DNA of 64,000 bases from Roseovarius sp. (GTDB lineage Bacteria > Pseudomonadota > Alphaproteobacteria > Rhodobacterales > Rhodobacteraceae). Under the pieces are notes generated by a model, which was not told the DNA's origin, did no database searches, and saw nothing but the letters and a program-made list of their open reading frames with translations. The translations under genes were made by a program, and so were the position numbers. The stretch spans positions 1 through 64,000 of the forward strand of contig JARGOC010000015.1 in NCBI GenBank assembly GCA_029212365.1. The letters run 5' to 3'. Every line of letters starts with the position of its first letter. Positions within the stretch are counted from its first letter, which is position 1. Positions 54,455-64,000 of the stretch are shown here, in pieces.

Positions 54455-55303
54455 TCAGAGCCAACGGCCCTGCAACATCTGCCGGTAAATCTGACGCAGC
54501 CAATTGTCACCTTTGGCCTGCAAGGTCAGCCCCTGCCCGGTCAGCAGTTTATAGCTGTCCTCGTACCATTCGGTGCTTTGGAAGTTGTGGCCCAGAATGG
54601 CGCCCGCAGTTTGGGCCTCATTGACCAGGCCAAGCGACAGATACGCCTCAACCAGACGATGCAACGCCTCGGCGGTGTGTGATGTGGTTTGGAAGTCCTC
54701 AACCACGACACGGAATCGGTTAATGGCTGCCGGGAAATGATCACCGCGCAGATAATAGCGGCCAATTTCCATTTCCTTGGACGCCAGATGGTCAAATGCC
54801 AGATCAAACTTAAGAATCGATGAACGGGCATATTCGCTATCGGGATAACGCTCAATCACCTCGCGCAGGGATTGCAGCGCCTGAAAGGTCAGCCCCTGAT
54901 CGCGGCCGACTTCATCAATTTGATCGTAATAGCTAAGGGCCAGCAGGTATTGCGCATAGGCTGCATCTTCATCGGTGGGATAAAAATCAATGAACCGCTG
55001 CGCAGCTGACCGGCTGTTTTCATAATCCTTGGCCTGATGATAGGCGAAGGCTTGCATGATAACAGACCGTTTAGCCCATTCAGAATAAGGGTAAAGCCGT
55101 TCCACTTCGCCAAACACCGACGCCGCTAGATCAGCATCTTTTTGTGCCAGATCATATTCGGCGCGTTCAAAAATTTGCTCGGCAGTGTATTGTTCATAGT
55201 CCACATCACCGCGTTCCACGGCGCTGTTATCGCCACAGGCCGCCAATGCGATGCAAATGACTAAGGCACTGACACCAGTTGCCCGCGACTTGCCTATTGT
55301 CAT
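54455..55303 (-). CDS. bamD: BAM complex lipoprotein BamD
   Basis: The 282-aa precursor has a lipobox (CIALAACG, Cys lipidated) and tetratricopeptide repeats (YDLAQKDADLAASVFGEVERLYPYSEWAKRS, and RYPDSEYARSS-type units). BamD docks BamA and feeds barrel proteins to the assembly machine. ATG 55303 has AAGGTGAG upstream; the ATG six codons earlier has none. It lies between lpxC and recN, as usual in alphaproteobacteria. Confidence 0.94.
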   Translation of the reverse strand: MTIGKSRATGVSALVICIALAACGDNSAVERGDVDYEQYTAEQIFERAEYDLAQKDADLAASVFGEVERLYPYSEWAKRSVIMQAFAYHQAKDYENSRSAAQRFIDFYPTDEDAAYAQYLLALSYYDQIDEVGRDQGLTFQALQSLREVIERYPDSEYARSSILKFDLAFDHLASKEMEIGRYYLRGDHFPAAINRFRVVVEDFQTTSHTAEALHRLVEAYLSLGLVNEAQTAGAILGHNFQSTEWYEDSYKLLTGQGLTLQAKGDNWLRQIYRQMLQGRWL

Positions 55304-55414
55304 GCTCGAACTCACCTTCATGCGAATTTGCAGATTTTTACCCCAAGTAATCCCATGGTCCTAGCACAGAATTTTCCGGTGCAAAACGCCTTTGGCATGA
55401 TTCTTGGGTATGGA

Positions 55415-56335
55415 TTACGCGACTTTGGGGATTTCGCCCCAATGAACGCCCGCACCGGGCAGGCGCGCGGCGATTTCAGCGTCACATTCGACCACTTCAA
55501 AGGCCTGTGGGGTGGCAAAAAGCGCCCGCAGCAGATCATTGGTCAGGGCATGGCCCGCACGGTAGCCCTGATAGTGGCCGAGAATCGGTGCGCCAGCCAG
55601 GGCCAGATCCCCCAAAGCGTCCAACATCTTGTGGCGCACCGCCTCATCCCGGTGGCGCAAACCGCCCGGACTCAGCACTTGGGCGCCATCAACAACCACG
55701 GCATTGTCCAACGTGCCCCCCAAGGCAAGCCCGTTGGCACGCATCGCATCCACATCGGCCTTGCGACAAAAGGTGCGGCTGTTGGACAGCTCGCGCACAA
55801 AACTGCCGTTGGACATGTTCAGCAGTTTCTTCTGCTCACCAATGGCGGCATCTTCAAACTCAATCTTGAATTCGATCAGCAGCGTGTCATGCGGCATCAG
55901 ACGGGCCCAGGCCTCGCCTTTTTGCACTTCGATCGTGTCAATCAGACGCAACGCTTTTAAAGGCGCGCCCAGCTGGCGGATGCCTTTGGACAGGATGCCG
56001 CGCACGAAAGCTGCGGAACTGCCGTCAAGAATAGGCACTTCTGGGCCATTCACTTCAACTGTGGCGTTATGGACACCGCACCCAATAAGGGCAGCCATCA
56101 CATGCTCAACAGTAGAAATTGAAACCCCATGTTCATTTACCAGCTTGGTGCACAGAGGCGATTGCTTCACCAGATCCCAGCGCGCCGGAATGTCAGCGGT
56201 GGCAGCATCTACATCACTGCGGCGAAAGACAATTCCACGTCCCGGCAAAGCCGGCAGAATACGCAAACAGGTTTCAACGCCGGAATGCAGCCCGACGCCG
56301 TTAAACTCAATCTGCGATGTTACCGTTGTTTGCAC
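55415..56335 (-). CDS. lpxC: UDP-3-O-acyl-N-acetylglucosamine deacetylase
   Basis: LpxC (306 aa) is the committed step of lipid A synthesis and a zinc enzyme. Ligands are His in STVEHVMAAL, His and Asp in HKMLDALGDL, and the general base area GYRAGHALTND. The start is GTG (56335) with AGG-rich sequence upstream. It is downstream of ftsZ, separated by a terminator and its own probable promoter. Confidence 0.96.
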   Translation of the reverse strand: MQTTVTSQIEFNGVGLHSGVETCLRILPALPGRGIVFRRSDVDAATADIPARWDLVKQSPLCTKLVNEHGVSISTVEHVMAALIGCGVHNATVEVNGPEVPILDGSSAAFVRGILSKGIRQLGAPLKALRLIDTIEVQKGEAWARLMPHDTLLIEFKIEFEDAAIGEQKKLLNMSNGSFVRELSNSRTFCRKADVDAMRANGLALGGTLDNAVVVDGAQVLSPGGLRHRDEAVRHKMLDALGDLALAGAPILGHYQGYRAGHALTNDLLRALFATPQAFEVVECDAEIAARLPGAGVHWGEIPKVA

Positions 56336-56395
56336 GTTTTGCCTGTCAGCTTTGCTAAATTGGTTACCAAGCCCTTAAGGCCCGGAAGTGCGCCA

Positions 56396-56424
56396 GATTT
56401 AGAGCCAGCCCGCCCAAGGCTCAA
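56396..56424 (-). promoter_or_regulatory. Possible lpxC promoter
   Basis: Minus-strand TTGAGC (56424-56419) and TAAATC (56401-56396) are 17 bases apart, about 60 bases before lpxC. It would let lpxC be made independently of the ftsZ transcript, which is ended just upstream. Confidence 0.45.
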
Positions 56425-56519
56425 CTCAATCTTTGCAACGTCTTGAAACATGACTGGTCACAGAAAGGCATAAACCTGCCGACTCTGTTTTTGCTTGGTG
56501 TAAAATACTGTTCTAAAAT

Positions 56520-56546
56520 GAAAAAAGGCCACACAAAGCGGCCTTT
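56520..56546 (-). terminator. Rho-independent terminator of ftsZ
   Basis: On the minus strand AAAGGCC and GGCCTTT form a stem with a nine-base loop (56524-56546), followed by a TTT run (56523-56521). It is about 25 bases after the ftsZ stop. Confidence 0.85.
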
Positions 56547-56569
56547 CCTCACACAGAATTTTTTGTTGT

Positions 56570-58201
56570 TTAGTTCGCTTGGCGGCGCAAAAAGGCCGGG
56601 ATCTCGATTTGATCCTCTTCCGTATCCTGCGATTCGATGGGGGCCGGTTGTGCCGATTGGGTGCTGACAGGTGGCTGCTGCCGTGTCGGGCGTGGGGCCG
56701 GTTGCTCGGCTTCACTGGCATGACCGGTCATGCGATTGATCAGCGAATTGATCCCAAACCGGGGTTTTTCACCCGCATCCTCTGCGCGCGGTTCAGCGGC
56801 TTGTGGTTGCGCCTGCCGGGCAGGAACTTTGCCCACGGCAGCACTCAGACGGGCCATCGCTTCGGGTGACGGGGTGCCCGCAGTGCGAGAGCGCGGCGCG
56901 ACAAAACCTTCCATGTCATCCTCAGGAGCGGCAGCAACGTCATGCGTTTCTTCCATGCGCGGCACATAGGCCGGGGCTGGTACGTCATCCGATGTATCCT
57001 CAAAAACCGGTTCCGCGCGACGCACAGTTTCGGGCTCGAAGATGTCTTCCATCTGATCTTCCATCGCGGCGCGCTCGGCGTCGATGTCATTGAACAGCGA
57101 TGGCTCAGCGCGGGTTTCAGCCGCGATCGGAGCGGGTACCTCAGCAACGTCTTCTGCGCTTTCTTCCTGCACGGATGCAGGCTGCAACGGCTGCGCCATT
57201 GAGCGACGAGGCACCGGAATGTCATGCACGATTTCAGAGGCGTCGATGCCCGTGGCCACAACGCTGACACGCATCGCCCCTTCCATCGCGGCATCCAAGG
57301 TGGAGCCGACGATGATATTGGCTTCGGCGTCCACTTCTTCGCGGATGCGATTGGCGGCTTCGTCCAGTTCAAAGAGTGTCAGATCATGACCGCCGGTGAT
57401 GTTGATCAGAACACCTTTGGCGCCACGCAGGCTGATTTCATCCAACAGTGGGTTGGCGATGGCCTTCTCGGCGGCCTGAATGGCGCGATCTTCGCCGGTG
57501 TCTTCGCCGGTGCCCATCATGGCTTTGCCCATCTCATCCATTACCGCGCGGACATCGGCAAAGTCGAGATTGATCAAACCGGGGCGAACCATCAGGTCCG
57601 TGACACCTTTAACACCTTGATACAAAACGTCATCCGCCATGGAGAACGCTTCGGTGAAGGTGGTTTTTTCGTTGGCCAGCCGGAACAGGTTCTGGTTGGG
57701 AATGATGATCAGCGTATCGACCATCTTTTGCAATGATTCCACGCCTTCTTCGGCCTGTTTCATCCGCTTGGCGCCTTCAAACTGGAAGGGTTTGGTCACA
57801 ACGCCAACAGTCAGAACCCCCAATTCGCGGGCCGCCTGAGCAATGATTGGCGCCGCACCGGTGCCAGTGCCGCCGCCCATGCCGGCCGTGATAAAGCACA
57901 TATGTGCCCCCGCCAGATGGTCAACGATCTGTTCAATGTTTTCTTCGGCGGCGGCTGCACCAACGCTTGGGCGCGCCCCGGCACCCAGGCCTTCGGTCAC
58001 TTTCACGCCCAGCTGAATGCGCTGAGGTGCATCGCTTTGCTGCAACGCCTGCGCGTCGGTGTTGGCGACGACGAAATCAACGCCTTCCAACTCTTTTTCG
58101 ATCATGTTGTTGACGGCGTTACCGCCGGCCCCACCCACCCCAAATACGGTGATCCGGGGTTTGAGGTCTTCTTGCCCCGGCATTGTAAGGTTCAATGTCA
58201 T
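56570..58201 (-). CDS. ftsZ: Cell division protein FtsZ
   Basis: The tubulin-like GTPase (543 aa) polymerises into the division ring. The GTPase domain shows [15 protein letters not shown] and the tubulin signature [10 protein letters not shown]. After about residue 330 follows an unusually long, disordered, acidic/Pro-rich linker and then the conserved C-terminal peptide [14 protein letters not shown], which binds FtsA and ZipA-type partners. The long linker is typical of Rhodobacteraceae. It is separated from ftsA by 176 bases and has a terminator after it. Its RBS is weak. Confidence 0.97.
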   Translation of the reverse strand: MTLNLTMPGQEDLKPRITVFGVGGAGGNAVNNMIEKELEGVDFVVANTDAQALQQSDAPQRIQLGVKVTEGLGAGARPSVGAAAAEENIEQIVDHLAGAHMCFITAGMGGGTGTGAAPIIAQAARELGVLTVGVVTKPFQFEGAKRMKQAEEGVESLQKMVDTLIIIPNQNLFRLANEKTTFTEAFSMADDVLYQGVKGVTDLMVRPGLINLDFADVRAVMDEMGKAMMGTGEDTGEDRAIQAAEKAIANPLLDEISLRGAKGVLINITGGHDLTLFELDEAANRIREEVDAEANIIVGSTLDAAMEGAMRVSVVATGIDASEIVHDIPVPRRSMAQPLQPASVQEESAEDVAEVPAPIAAETRAEPSLFNDIDAERAAMEDQMEDIFEPETVRRAEPVFEDTSDDVPAPAYVPRMEETHDVAAAPEDDMEGFVAPRSRTAGTPSPEAMARLSAAVGKVPARQAQPQAAEPRAEDAGEKPRFGINSLINRMTGHASEAEQPAPRPTRQQPPVSTQSAQPAPIESQDTEEDQIEIPAFLRRQAN

Positions 58202-58377
58202 CTGTCTGTCCGCCTGCTTGTTAAGCCCGCCCGCGCAGGCTGATTATTTAGTTAATCCCTACCATTCTTACCCAAATGGTCCCTGTGCGTCACCAAAAAA
58301 CTGGCATTTGTATACCAAATATGGCCACTTTTTTGGCGTTATACGCGGTATTTTGCCAATTTGACCACATCTTGGGG
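58202..58377. other. ftsA-ftsZ intergenic region
   Basis: This 176-base region must contain an ftsZ promoter. It holds AT-rich sequence including an inverted repeat, GATTA-N6-TAATC (58242-58257), and TATAAC near 58335. No convincing -35/-10 pair and no complete CtrA box (TTAA-N7-TTAA) was found, although the GATTAACTAAATAATCA stretch is a partial match. Confidence 0.4.
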
Positions 58378-59712
58378 TTACCAGTTGTCCTTAAACCATT
58401 TTACGGCCCGCTTCAGCGACCGTGCCGGGTAACGATCAACCGGGATTTCAAAGTCCCACCACTCGTCTTGAGGATTCGCAGCAAAGAGGCAAAGGCCCAC
58501 GGCCGAGGCAAACCCCGCCCCGGTTGCCGCTTGCGGAAGACCATGCACCCGCAAAGGCCGGCCCAGCCGCACTTGTTGTCCCAAAATCTTGCTCGCCAAT
58601 CCGTCAAGACCAGGAATTTGGCTGCCGCCACCGGTCAGCACAATCTGCTGGCTGGGCAGGTGTTCAAATCCGGCGGCATCCAGCCGCGACCGGACTTCTT
58701 CCAGGATTTCCTCCACCCGAGGGCGCATGATCCCGATCAGCTCGGCCCGGCTGACAGAGCGGCGGTCATGGTGCCAATCCCCGGTATCGGCACCGATCTC
58801 GATCATCTCGCGGTCATCCATGCCGGTGGCAACAACGCCGCCATAAAATGTCTTGATCCGTTCGGCCACAGATGTCGGAATTTGCAATCCCTTTGAGATA
58901 TCTGACGTCACATGATCGCCGCCAATGCGCACGCTGTCGGCATAGATCATATGTTTCTTCATGAAGATCGAAACACCAGCCGAGCCGCCCCCCAGATCAA
59001 TACAGGCGGCACCCAATTCCTGCTCATCTTCGACCATAGCCGAGATGCCGGAGACATAAGCCGAACTGGCCAGACCCGCCAATTCCAGATCACAGCGCCG
59101 CACGCAATGCGCCAGATTCTGCACCGCGTTGGCATCCACCGTCAGCATGTGCATATCGGTCGACAACGCCTGACCAATCTGGCCACGCGGATCCCCCATT
59201 CCACTGCGATGATCCAACGCAAAATTCACCGGCTGGGCATGCAACACTTCGCGGCCTATGCCGTAATCAGGCACATCACAGGCGCTCAGCACACGGCTGA
59301 CATCCTGTTCGGTCACCACCTGCCCTTCGATATCCACCTCGCCCGCCAGACCATAGCTGCGCGGATCAGCCCCCGAGAAACAGCCAATCACATGGTCGAC
59401 ACGGATATTGGCCATCTTTTGCGCGGCCTGAATGGCCGTGCGAATGGCGCGCTCGGTTTCCTGCATGGCGTCAATTTCGCCAAAACGCACCCCGCGCGAG
59501 CGGGTCGTGGCGGCCCCAATCACCCGGAACCCCGCCTGCCCTGCCAACGCGCCGATACCTTCGGCCTCGGCCAGACGATCGGTGCCATCAAAGCGCAAAA
59601 CCAGGCAGGCAATTTTGGATGTACCCACATCCAGAACCGCGATCACACCGCGTTGCATCGCCGCTTTGCGCATGTTGCGCATCGCCCTCTGGCTGTCATA
59701 GAGCTCGATCAT
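58378..59712 (-). CDS. ftsA: Cell division protein FtsA
   Basis: FtsA (444 aa) is an actin-like ATPase that anchors FtsZ to the membrane. The actin-fold phosphate loops are VIAVLDVGTSKIACLV and CIDLGGGSAGVSIF, with LTGGGSQIPGL near the C-terminus; the C-terminal stretch (SLKRAVKWFKDNW) is the membrane-targeting amphipathic helix. The ATG at 59712 overlaps the ftsQ stop as ATGA. Confidence 0.95.
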   Translation of the reverse strand: MIELYDSQRAMRNMRKAAMQRGVIAVLDVGTSKIACLVLRFDGTDRLAEAEGIGALAGQAGFRVIGAATTRSRGVRFGEIDAMQETERAIRTAIQAAQKMANIRVDHVIGCFSGADPRSYGLAGEVDIEGQVVTEQDVSRVLSACDVPDYGIGREVLHAQPVNFALDHRSGMGDPRGQIGQALSTDMHMLTVDANAVQNLAHCVRRCDLELAGLASSAYVSGISAMVEDEQELGAACIDLGGGSAGVSIFMKKHMIYADSVRIGGDHVTSDISKGLQIPTSVAERIKTFYGGVVATGMDDREMIEIGADTGDWHHDRRSVSRAELIGIMRPRVEEILEEVRSRLDAAGFEHLPSQQIVLTGGGSQIPGLDGLASKILGQQVRLGRPLRVHGLPQAATGAGFASAVGLCLFAANPQDEWWDFEIPVDRYPARSLKRAVKWFKDNW

Positions 59713-60590
59713 TGTCCGTTTGCCTCTGCACTCAATTTGGTCACACGCCACCATTCATCAATGGCCGCCTCATTCATTCGTATGGTTGGCCGTTCCGCCA
59801 GCCGCATATCCACGACCACCAGATCGCGCTCCAGCATGTCCTGCACCTGGTTCAGCACGATCACGCGCTCCAATGCGCGCACCGGTCCGATGGCCGGCAG
59901 TTGGATGCGCTGATCGCGATCCAGCACCACATCCCAACGTCGCTCGCCCATGCGCACAAGGCCTTTGACCCGTCCCGACAGGGGTTGCGCGGCATGCAAT
60001 ACTGACAAGGCTTCGGGCAAGGCACGATCAGCGCCCTTGCCCACAACAAGTGGCAAATCGGTGCGTTCGTTGCGCATGACCACATCCCCCACAACGATGC
60101 CTTCGACATCAACAATGCCCAATCCTTCACGGGTGCGCCAAAGCGCCACTGGTCGGCGCTCGCTGACCTCGGCCACCAGAACACCGCCCTGCCGGATGCG
60201 CACAGCGGCATCGGCCACCGCAGGCAGGCCTTCGATCAGCGCACGGATGTCATCCAGCTCCAGATCAAAGGAACTGGCCGGAAACTCGATGGGGAAAATG
60301 GCGCGAATGCGGTTTTCAGTTTCAACGCTGGCGCCCTCAATGGCCAGAAGATTGACCATGAATTCGGGCCGCGTTTCAATCTGTTGGCGCATATCAGCAA
60401 CGGCCAGCACCAGTTTTTGCTGTCGCTCCTTGTCGGCCAGATAGATCGTGCCCAGCACAAAGGTCAGGCAAAATGGCACACCAACCTTCAAGATCTTGCG
60501 AAACATCGGCGTCAGCATCAGCCGTTCCAGCCGATAGGCCCAACGCGACGGAGCCGGATCGCTTTTGGGTGTCTGATTTACCTGTCGCAT
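59709..60590 (-). CDS. ftsQ: Cell division protein FtsQ
   Basis: FtsQ (293 aa) has a cytosolic tail, one membrane helix (about residues 38-56) and a periplasmic POTRA domain ([21 protein letters not shown]) that recruits FtsB/FtsL. The ATG at 60590 has AGAGGA upstream and overlaps ddl by 13 bases; an earlier start is possible but lies deeper inside ddl. Confidence 0.93.
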   Translation of the reverse strand: MRQVNQTPKSDPAPSRWAYRLERLMLTPMFRKILKVGVPFCLTFVLGTIYLADKERQQKLVLAVADMRQQIETRPEFMVNLLAIEGASVETENRIRAIFPIEFPASSFDLELDDIRALIEGLPAVADAAVRIRQGGVLVAEVSERRPVALWRTREGLGIVDVEGIVVGDVVMRNERTDLPLVVGKGADRALPEALSVLHAAQPLSGRVKGLVRMGERRWDVVLDRDQRIQLPAIGPVRALERVIVLNQVQDMLERDLVVVDMRLAERPTIRMNEAAIDEWWRVTKLSAEANGQ

Positions 60591-61498
60591 GATGCGTCCT
60601 CTACCAACCAATTACATAATTCGGGAAATGACATGCCGACCACCTGCGCTTGCTCGGGGCTAAGGGATGTGGGGGTCATGCCGGGTTGTGTGTTTGTCTC
60701 CAACAGCACAAGCCCCTCCATGCCTCGCGCCTCGTCCCAGCGGAAATCAGTGCGCGACATGCCCCGGCATCCCAGCACTTCGTGGGCGCGCAACGCATAC
60801 TGCATACAGGCGTCAAAAATTTCTTGCGGCACCTCTGCAGGCACCACATGGCGTGATCCACCGGCGGCGTATTTGGCGTGGTAATCATACCAGCCATCGG
60901 TGATGATATCGGTGACTGTCAGCGCGCGATCGCCCAACACTGTGGCGGTCAGCTCACGCCCTGGCGCATAGGTTTCCACCATCACTGTTTCGGGCATATC
61001 ATCGGGCAATTGCGGCGGGCCATTGGCGGCGTCCTGCACGATATAGATGCCCACGGATGACCCTTCATTGTTGGGTTTAACAACATAGGGCGGCGCAATC
61101 ACATGGCGGGTTTTCACCACCTCGCGCGGTGCCAGAACGCTTTCAACGATCGGCAAGCCAGCAGTACGGAACACTTCTTTGGTTTTTTGCTTGTCCATGG
61201 CCAGCGCCGAGGCCAGCACACCTGAATGAGTATAGGGCAGCTGCATCCATTCCAGCAGGCCCTGCACGCAACCATCCTCGCCCCAGCGGCCATGCAGGGC
61301 GTTGAAGACTACATCAGGTTTTATGTCCATCAGACGTGCAGCAAGGTCGAGATCAGCATCGACCTCAACCACATCACAGCCTGCTTCCCTCAATGCCGCG
61401 GCGCATTCCTGTCCAGTAGATAGTGACACTTCGCGCTCAGACGAAGGACCACCCAATAACACCGCCACTTTTCGGGGTTTTCTGCTCGAAATACCCAC
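60578..61498 (-). CDS. ddl: D-alanine--D-alanine ligase
   Basis: Ddl (306 aa) makes D-Ala-D-Ala for peptidoglycan. The ATP-grasp features are [16 protein letters not shown] at the N-terminus, [34 protein letters not shown] and [11 protein letters not shown] near the C-terminus. It lies between murB and ftsQ in the dcw cluster, as in other alphaproteobacteria. Confidence 0.96.
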   Translation of the reverse strand: MGISSRKPRKVAVLLGGPSSEREVSLSTGQECAAALREAGCDVVEVDADLDLAARLMDIKPDVVFNALHGRWGEDGCVQGLLEWMQLPYTHSGVLASALAMDKQKTKEVFRTAGLPIVESVLAPREVVKTRHVIAPPYVVKPNNEGSSVGIYIVQDAANGPPQLPDDMPETVMVETYAPGRELTATVLGDRALTVTDIITDGWYDYHAKYAAGGSRHVVPAEVPQEIFDACMQYALRAHEVLGCRGMSRTDFRWDEARGMEGLVLLETNTQPGMTPTSLSPEQAQVVGMSFPELCNWLVEDASCDR

Positions 61499-61551
61499 CT
61501 AGTGCCTCAAATTTTCAGACCGTTTATCGGCCTTGTTCTAGTTAATCCGCC

Positions 61552-62475
61552 TCACGGATCGGTCGGGGCTGGTTCACCAACCCTCATAATTTCCCAGTTT
61601 AGCATTATGCCACTGTTTTGGAAAACACTTTTTCGCACATCTTCGCCCAAACCTTCCAGATCGGCGGCAGTCGCCATGCCAGTGTTGATCAGGAAGTTCG
61701 AGTGTTTCTCACTCATTTGCGCGCCACCCCTTGTGGCACCGCGCATTCCGGCGTCATCAATGACCTTCCAGGCCTTCAGGTCATGCACGTCATCCGCCTG
61801 CCCGGTTGAGCTGAATCCCGCCGGATTGCGAAAGGTACTGCCCGCGCTGCGCTCTTTGGTGGGTTGGGTTTCATCACGCTTTACCAACTGGGCATCCATG
61901 CGCTGTGACAATTCATCGGGATCGCCCGTTGGCCCCTCCAATGTGACCGACGTGATCACCCAGCCTTCGGGCAAATCGGTTTGGCGGTACTGAAATTGCA
62001 GATCATCAGCCGACAGCGTCACGATCTTGCCCTCGCGCGTTACCGCTTGGGCAGAAACAAATACATCGGCCGTATAGCTGCCATAACAGCCGGCATTCAT
62101 CCGCACTGCCCCCCCGACCGCACCGGGAATGGTGCGCAGAAAGGTCAGATCAACGCCAGCTTCTGCTGCCCTGCGCGCTACATGTGCATCCAGCGCCGCA
62201 GCGCCAGCGGTGACACGGTTGCCCGATACTTCAATCCCGTTAAACCCGCGCCCCATGCGGATCACGACGGCGCGCAAACCGCCATCGCGCACAATCAGAT
62301 TTGATCCAACCCCCATGGGGAACACGGCAACATCCCGGTCCAGAGCGGCAAGGAAGTCGGCCAGATCCTCAATATCGGCTGGCTGAAACAGAAAATCCGC
62401 AGGTCCGCCGACGCGCAGCCATGTCAGATCAGCCAGCAGCCGGTTTTGAGTCAGTTTTCCGCGGGGGGATGGCAT
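61552..62475 (-). CDS. murB: UDP-N-acetylenolpyruvoylglucosamine reductase
   Basis: MurB (307 aa) reduces the enolpyruvyl ether with NADPH and FAD. Visible are the PCMH FAD domain ([44 protein letters not shown]) and the C-terminal GSTFRNPAG and HSNFLINTG. The ATG at 62475 fits the family N-terminus (MPSPRGKLT); another ATG at 62484 is nearly as likely. The long open frame upstream overlaps the small membrane genes and is not used. Confidence 0.94.
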   Translation of the reverse strand: MPSPRGKLTQNRLLADLTWLRVGGPADFLFQPADIEDLADFLAALDRDVAVFPMGVGSNLIVRDGGLRAVVIRMGRGFNGIEVSGNRVTAGAAALDAHVARRAAEAGVDLTFLRTIPGAVGGAVRMNAGCYGSYTADVFVSAQAVTREGKIVTLSADDLQFQYRQTDLPEGWVITSVTLEGPTGDPDELSQRMDAQLVKRDETQPTKERSAGSTFRNPAGFSSTGQADDVHDLKAWKVIDDAGMRGATRGGAQMSEKHSNFLINTGMATAADLEGLGEDVRKSVFQNSGIMLNWEIMRVGEPAPTDP

Positions 62476-62494
62476 ATCTCTCATGTGGTCTGTG

Positions 62495-62782
62495 CTAATT
62501 GTGCAGTCCGGCGGCTGCAAGGGCTTTGCGATTGCGCCACCAGCCAAGCAAACCACCCAGCACCGTGCCCAAAATCGCCGGAGCCGCCACAAAAGCCGCC
62601 ACCAACGCATAGCCAAGCCCATCCCAGCCCTGCGCATTCTGGCCCTTCCAGATTGCCCAAATCATGAGCGCAATAAACCCTGCGATCAGCACTGGAACAA
62701 CCCAGCGCATCCCATTTCGTACAGCGTAAAACCCAGCGATAATTGGGACGATCAAACAAACGAGAACAACAACGATGGCCAA
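62495..62782 (-). CDS. Small inner-membrane protein upstream of murB
   Basis: The 95-aa protein has three hydrophobic helices (about residues 2-20, 28-44 and 55-80), then NRKALAAAG. It starts with TTG (62782): AAGGAG is seven bases before it and no ATG or GTG fits. It is unknown in function but is closely placed between DUF2484 and murB, suggesting a role in envelope or murein precursor metabolism. I recognise no family. Confidence 0.65.
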   Translation of the reverse strand: MAIVVVLVCLIVPIIAGFYAVRNGMRWVVPVLIAGFIALMIWAIWKGQNAQGWDGLGYALVAAFVAAPAILGTVLGGLLGWWRNRKALAAAGLHN

Positions 62783-62793
62783 AGCTCTACTCC

Positions 62794-63039
62794 TTAGCGG
62801 GCCAGCGCTCGCAGCCAGCGGCCCAGATAAATCACCGGCCAGCGCAGTACACTCATGCCGGCAGCCAACACTAGCAGGCCAATCCAGGGGCCATTTTCAT
62901 AGGTGACATAGCCCAACAAAGGAATGCCAATGGCAATCAACACATAAGCACCGCGCCAATAATTGTCACGGCTCGGCAGCATCGCCAGCACATTGGCGCT
63001 CAGAGCCCAGACACAGGCCAGGATCAAAGATAGGGTCAT
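62794..63039 (-). CDS. DUF2484 family small membrane protein
   Basis: The 81-aa protein has about three membrane helices and the pattern ANVLAMLPSRDNYWRGAYVLIAIGIPLLGYVT (parts) with a basic C-terminus RWLRALAR. It matches DUF2484, a Rhodobacteraceae family usually next to murC/murB. Its ATG overlaps the amino-acid permease stop as ATGA. Function unknown; its conserved place suggests peptidoglycan-related work. Confidence 0.8.
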   Translation of the reverse strand: MTLSLILACVWALSANVLAMLPSRDNYWRGAYVLIAIGIPLLGYVTYENGPWIGLLVLAAGMSVLRWPVIYLGRWLRALAR

Positions 63040-64000
63040 TGGCCGACTCCTGTTGTCACCGTTAGCGCGGCCAGTGCCGCGATCAGACCGAATATAGGCA
63101 CAGCCATCGCCACCCGGAACGGGGCGTCGGGCTGTCTTAACTTCATAGCAATCAGAGCGGCGTTTACCAACACAAATACAGCCAATAGTAGTATTGACGT
63201 GGTTTCTGCCAGATCAGACAGCGGCAACAAGACAGCCCCCGAAATAACCGCCACGCCGATAAGCACAGTCGCCAGAAGGGGTGTGCCAAACCGCGCGTGC
63301 GTGTGGTGAAACACCCCCAGTCCTGAGTGGCGTTTGCCCAGTCCGAACAACACGCGGCTGGCCATCACGATCTGTGCCAACACCCCATTCAGCGCCGCCG
63401 CCACGGCAATCACCGACAAAAACGCGCCATTGCCACCGTGAACCGTGGACCAGACCAGCGCCAGGGGCTGCTCGCTTTTTCCCAGTAACCCCAGCGGCAC
63501 AGCCCGCACCGCCGCAAAAGACACCAGCGCATAGAGCAAGGTCGTGATCACCAAGGACCACAGGATCGCGCGCGGCATTGTGCGCTCGGGCGAGGACACC
63601 TCCTCGGCCATGTTCACGATATCCTCAAAGCCAATGAAGGCAAAAAACGCCAGCACCGCCCCCGTCGCAACACCCGACCAGACGATCTCGGCAGGGACGT
63701 TGAAATCTGCCGTCGGATTCGCCGACATCCCGGCATAGATCACCAACGCCAGACCGATCACCTCAACCACGGTGAACACCGCCGCCAGAGCCAGGCTTTC
63801 GAGCACGCCCAAAATGGCCACAGCCATCAAGGCAAGCCCCATCACCACAATGCTGGGCGTCATGGCAAACCCGGTGACAGCCGTCAGATACCCCGCCCCT
63901 CCGCGCAGAACGGCGGCGGCAGAAACCGTGCCAGCCAGCACGATCGCCAGCCCGACGATGATCGCCAGAAACGGCAGCTTCAGCCCCTTGGAGACATACA
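63036..64000 (-). CDS. APC-family amino-acid permease, C-terminal part
   Basis: The gene runs off the right edge; about 321 residues are visible, with at least eight hydrophobic helices. The APC signature GFEDIVNMAEEVSSPERTMPRAI (parts) in the middle and a Gly-rich SRVLFGLGKRHSGLG loop support an amino-acid:H+ or antiport carrier. Its stop overlaps DUF2484. Such a permease at the head of the dcw cluster, in place of murC, is unusual. Confidence 0.88.
   Translation of the reverse strand, partial: YVSKGLKLPFLAIIVGLAIVLAGTVSAAAVLRGGAGYLTAVTGFAMTPSIVVMGLALMAVAILGVLESLALAAVFTVVEVIGLALVIYAGMSANPTADFNVPAEIVWSGVATGAVLAFFAFIGFEDIVNMAEEVSSPERTMPRAILWSLVITTLLYALVSFAAVRAVPLGLLGKSEQPLALVWSTVHGGNGAFLSVIAVAAALNGVLAQIVMASRVLFGLGKRHSGLGVFHHTHARFGTPLLATVLIGVAVISGAVLLPLSDLAETTSILLLAVFVLVNAALIAMKLRQPDAPFRVAMAVPIFGLIAALAALTVTTGVGQ

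Noticed and set aside
57000..57240. Frameshift or fusion in the FtsZ C-terminal half
   Set aside because: Rhodobacteraceae FtsZ has a long disordered linker; the C-terminal peptide is intact in frame.

Overview
The window is a continuous stretch of a G+C-rich alphaproteobacterial chromosome, almost certainly from the Roseobacter group of Rhodobacteraceae. The inference rests on the nuo and dcw gene orders, a long-linker FtsZ, the aerobic CobS/CobT cobaltochelatase pair, DUF2484 next to murB, a perfect FnrL-type box at ompW, and dense packing with many ATGA stop/start overlaps. I saw no rRNA, tRNA, CRISPR, insertion sequence or phage gene. Nearly everything is ordinary core or catabolic content; the interest lies in small inserted or decayed genes and in promoter architecture.

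Layout. 1-1906 (minus): nuoA, nuoB, nuoC, a 38-codon ORF and the start of nuoD (respiratory complex I). 2018-4083 (minus): a flavoprotein and an overlapping GT2 glycosyltransferase. 4243-5295 (minus): a short MetE-like methionine synthase; 5371-6600 (minus): an outer-membrane barrel. 6783-17044: a leucine/isovalerate catabolic region (ivd, two small secreted proteins, an acyl-CoA synthetase, MCC beta, a nuclease-like protein, MCC alpha, a decayed GST, an intact GST, HMG-CoA lyase), with ompW on the plus strand in the middle. 17254-21366 (minus): AGCS symporter, UspA, DegT-type aminotransferase, phosphoglycolate phosphatase. 21513-25368 (plus): glmU-glmS-alkD-like operon making UDP-GlcNAc. 25965-29341 (plus): moaA, waaA and an LPS-type GT4.

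29422-37873: a divergent peptide/opine-type ABC uptake locus (binding protein and two permeases on plus; a fused double ATPase, a DAO-type flavoprotein and an M20 amidohydrolase on minus). 38153-40436 (plus): a YeeE/YedE sulfur-type transporter behind a large inverted repeat, a DUF4177-like protein and a DnaJ-domain protein. 40488-42986 (minus): ECF sigma, RskA-like anti-sigma, fasciclin protein and exported MsrB, which look like one envelope/oxidative stress module. 43128-46317 (plus): cobS, a small AT-richer membrane ORF, and cobT. 46314-52724: methyltransferase, Xaa-Pro aminopeptidase, DUF427, CLC protein, FAD-linked oxidase.

52785-64000 (minus): the envelope and division cluster, transcribed amino-acid permease (partial), DUF2484, small membrane protein, murB, ddl, ftsQ, ftsA, ftsZ, lpxC, bamD, recN. 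It joins peptidoglycan precursor synthesis, divisome assembly, lipid A synthesis and outer-membrane protein insertion.

No wholly unknown multi-gene system was evident. The best leads are the inverted repeat at the YeeE promoter, the sigma/anti-sigma/fasciclin/MsrB module, the ORF between cobS and cobT, the micro-ORF between nuoC and nuoD, the GST pseudogene, and the palindromic operator at ivd. Promoter and operator calls are pattern matches by eye.
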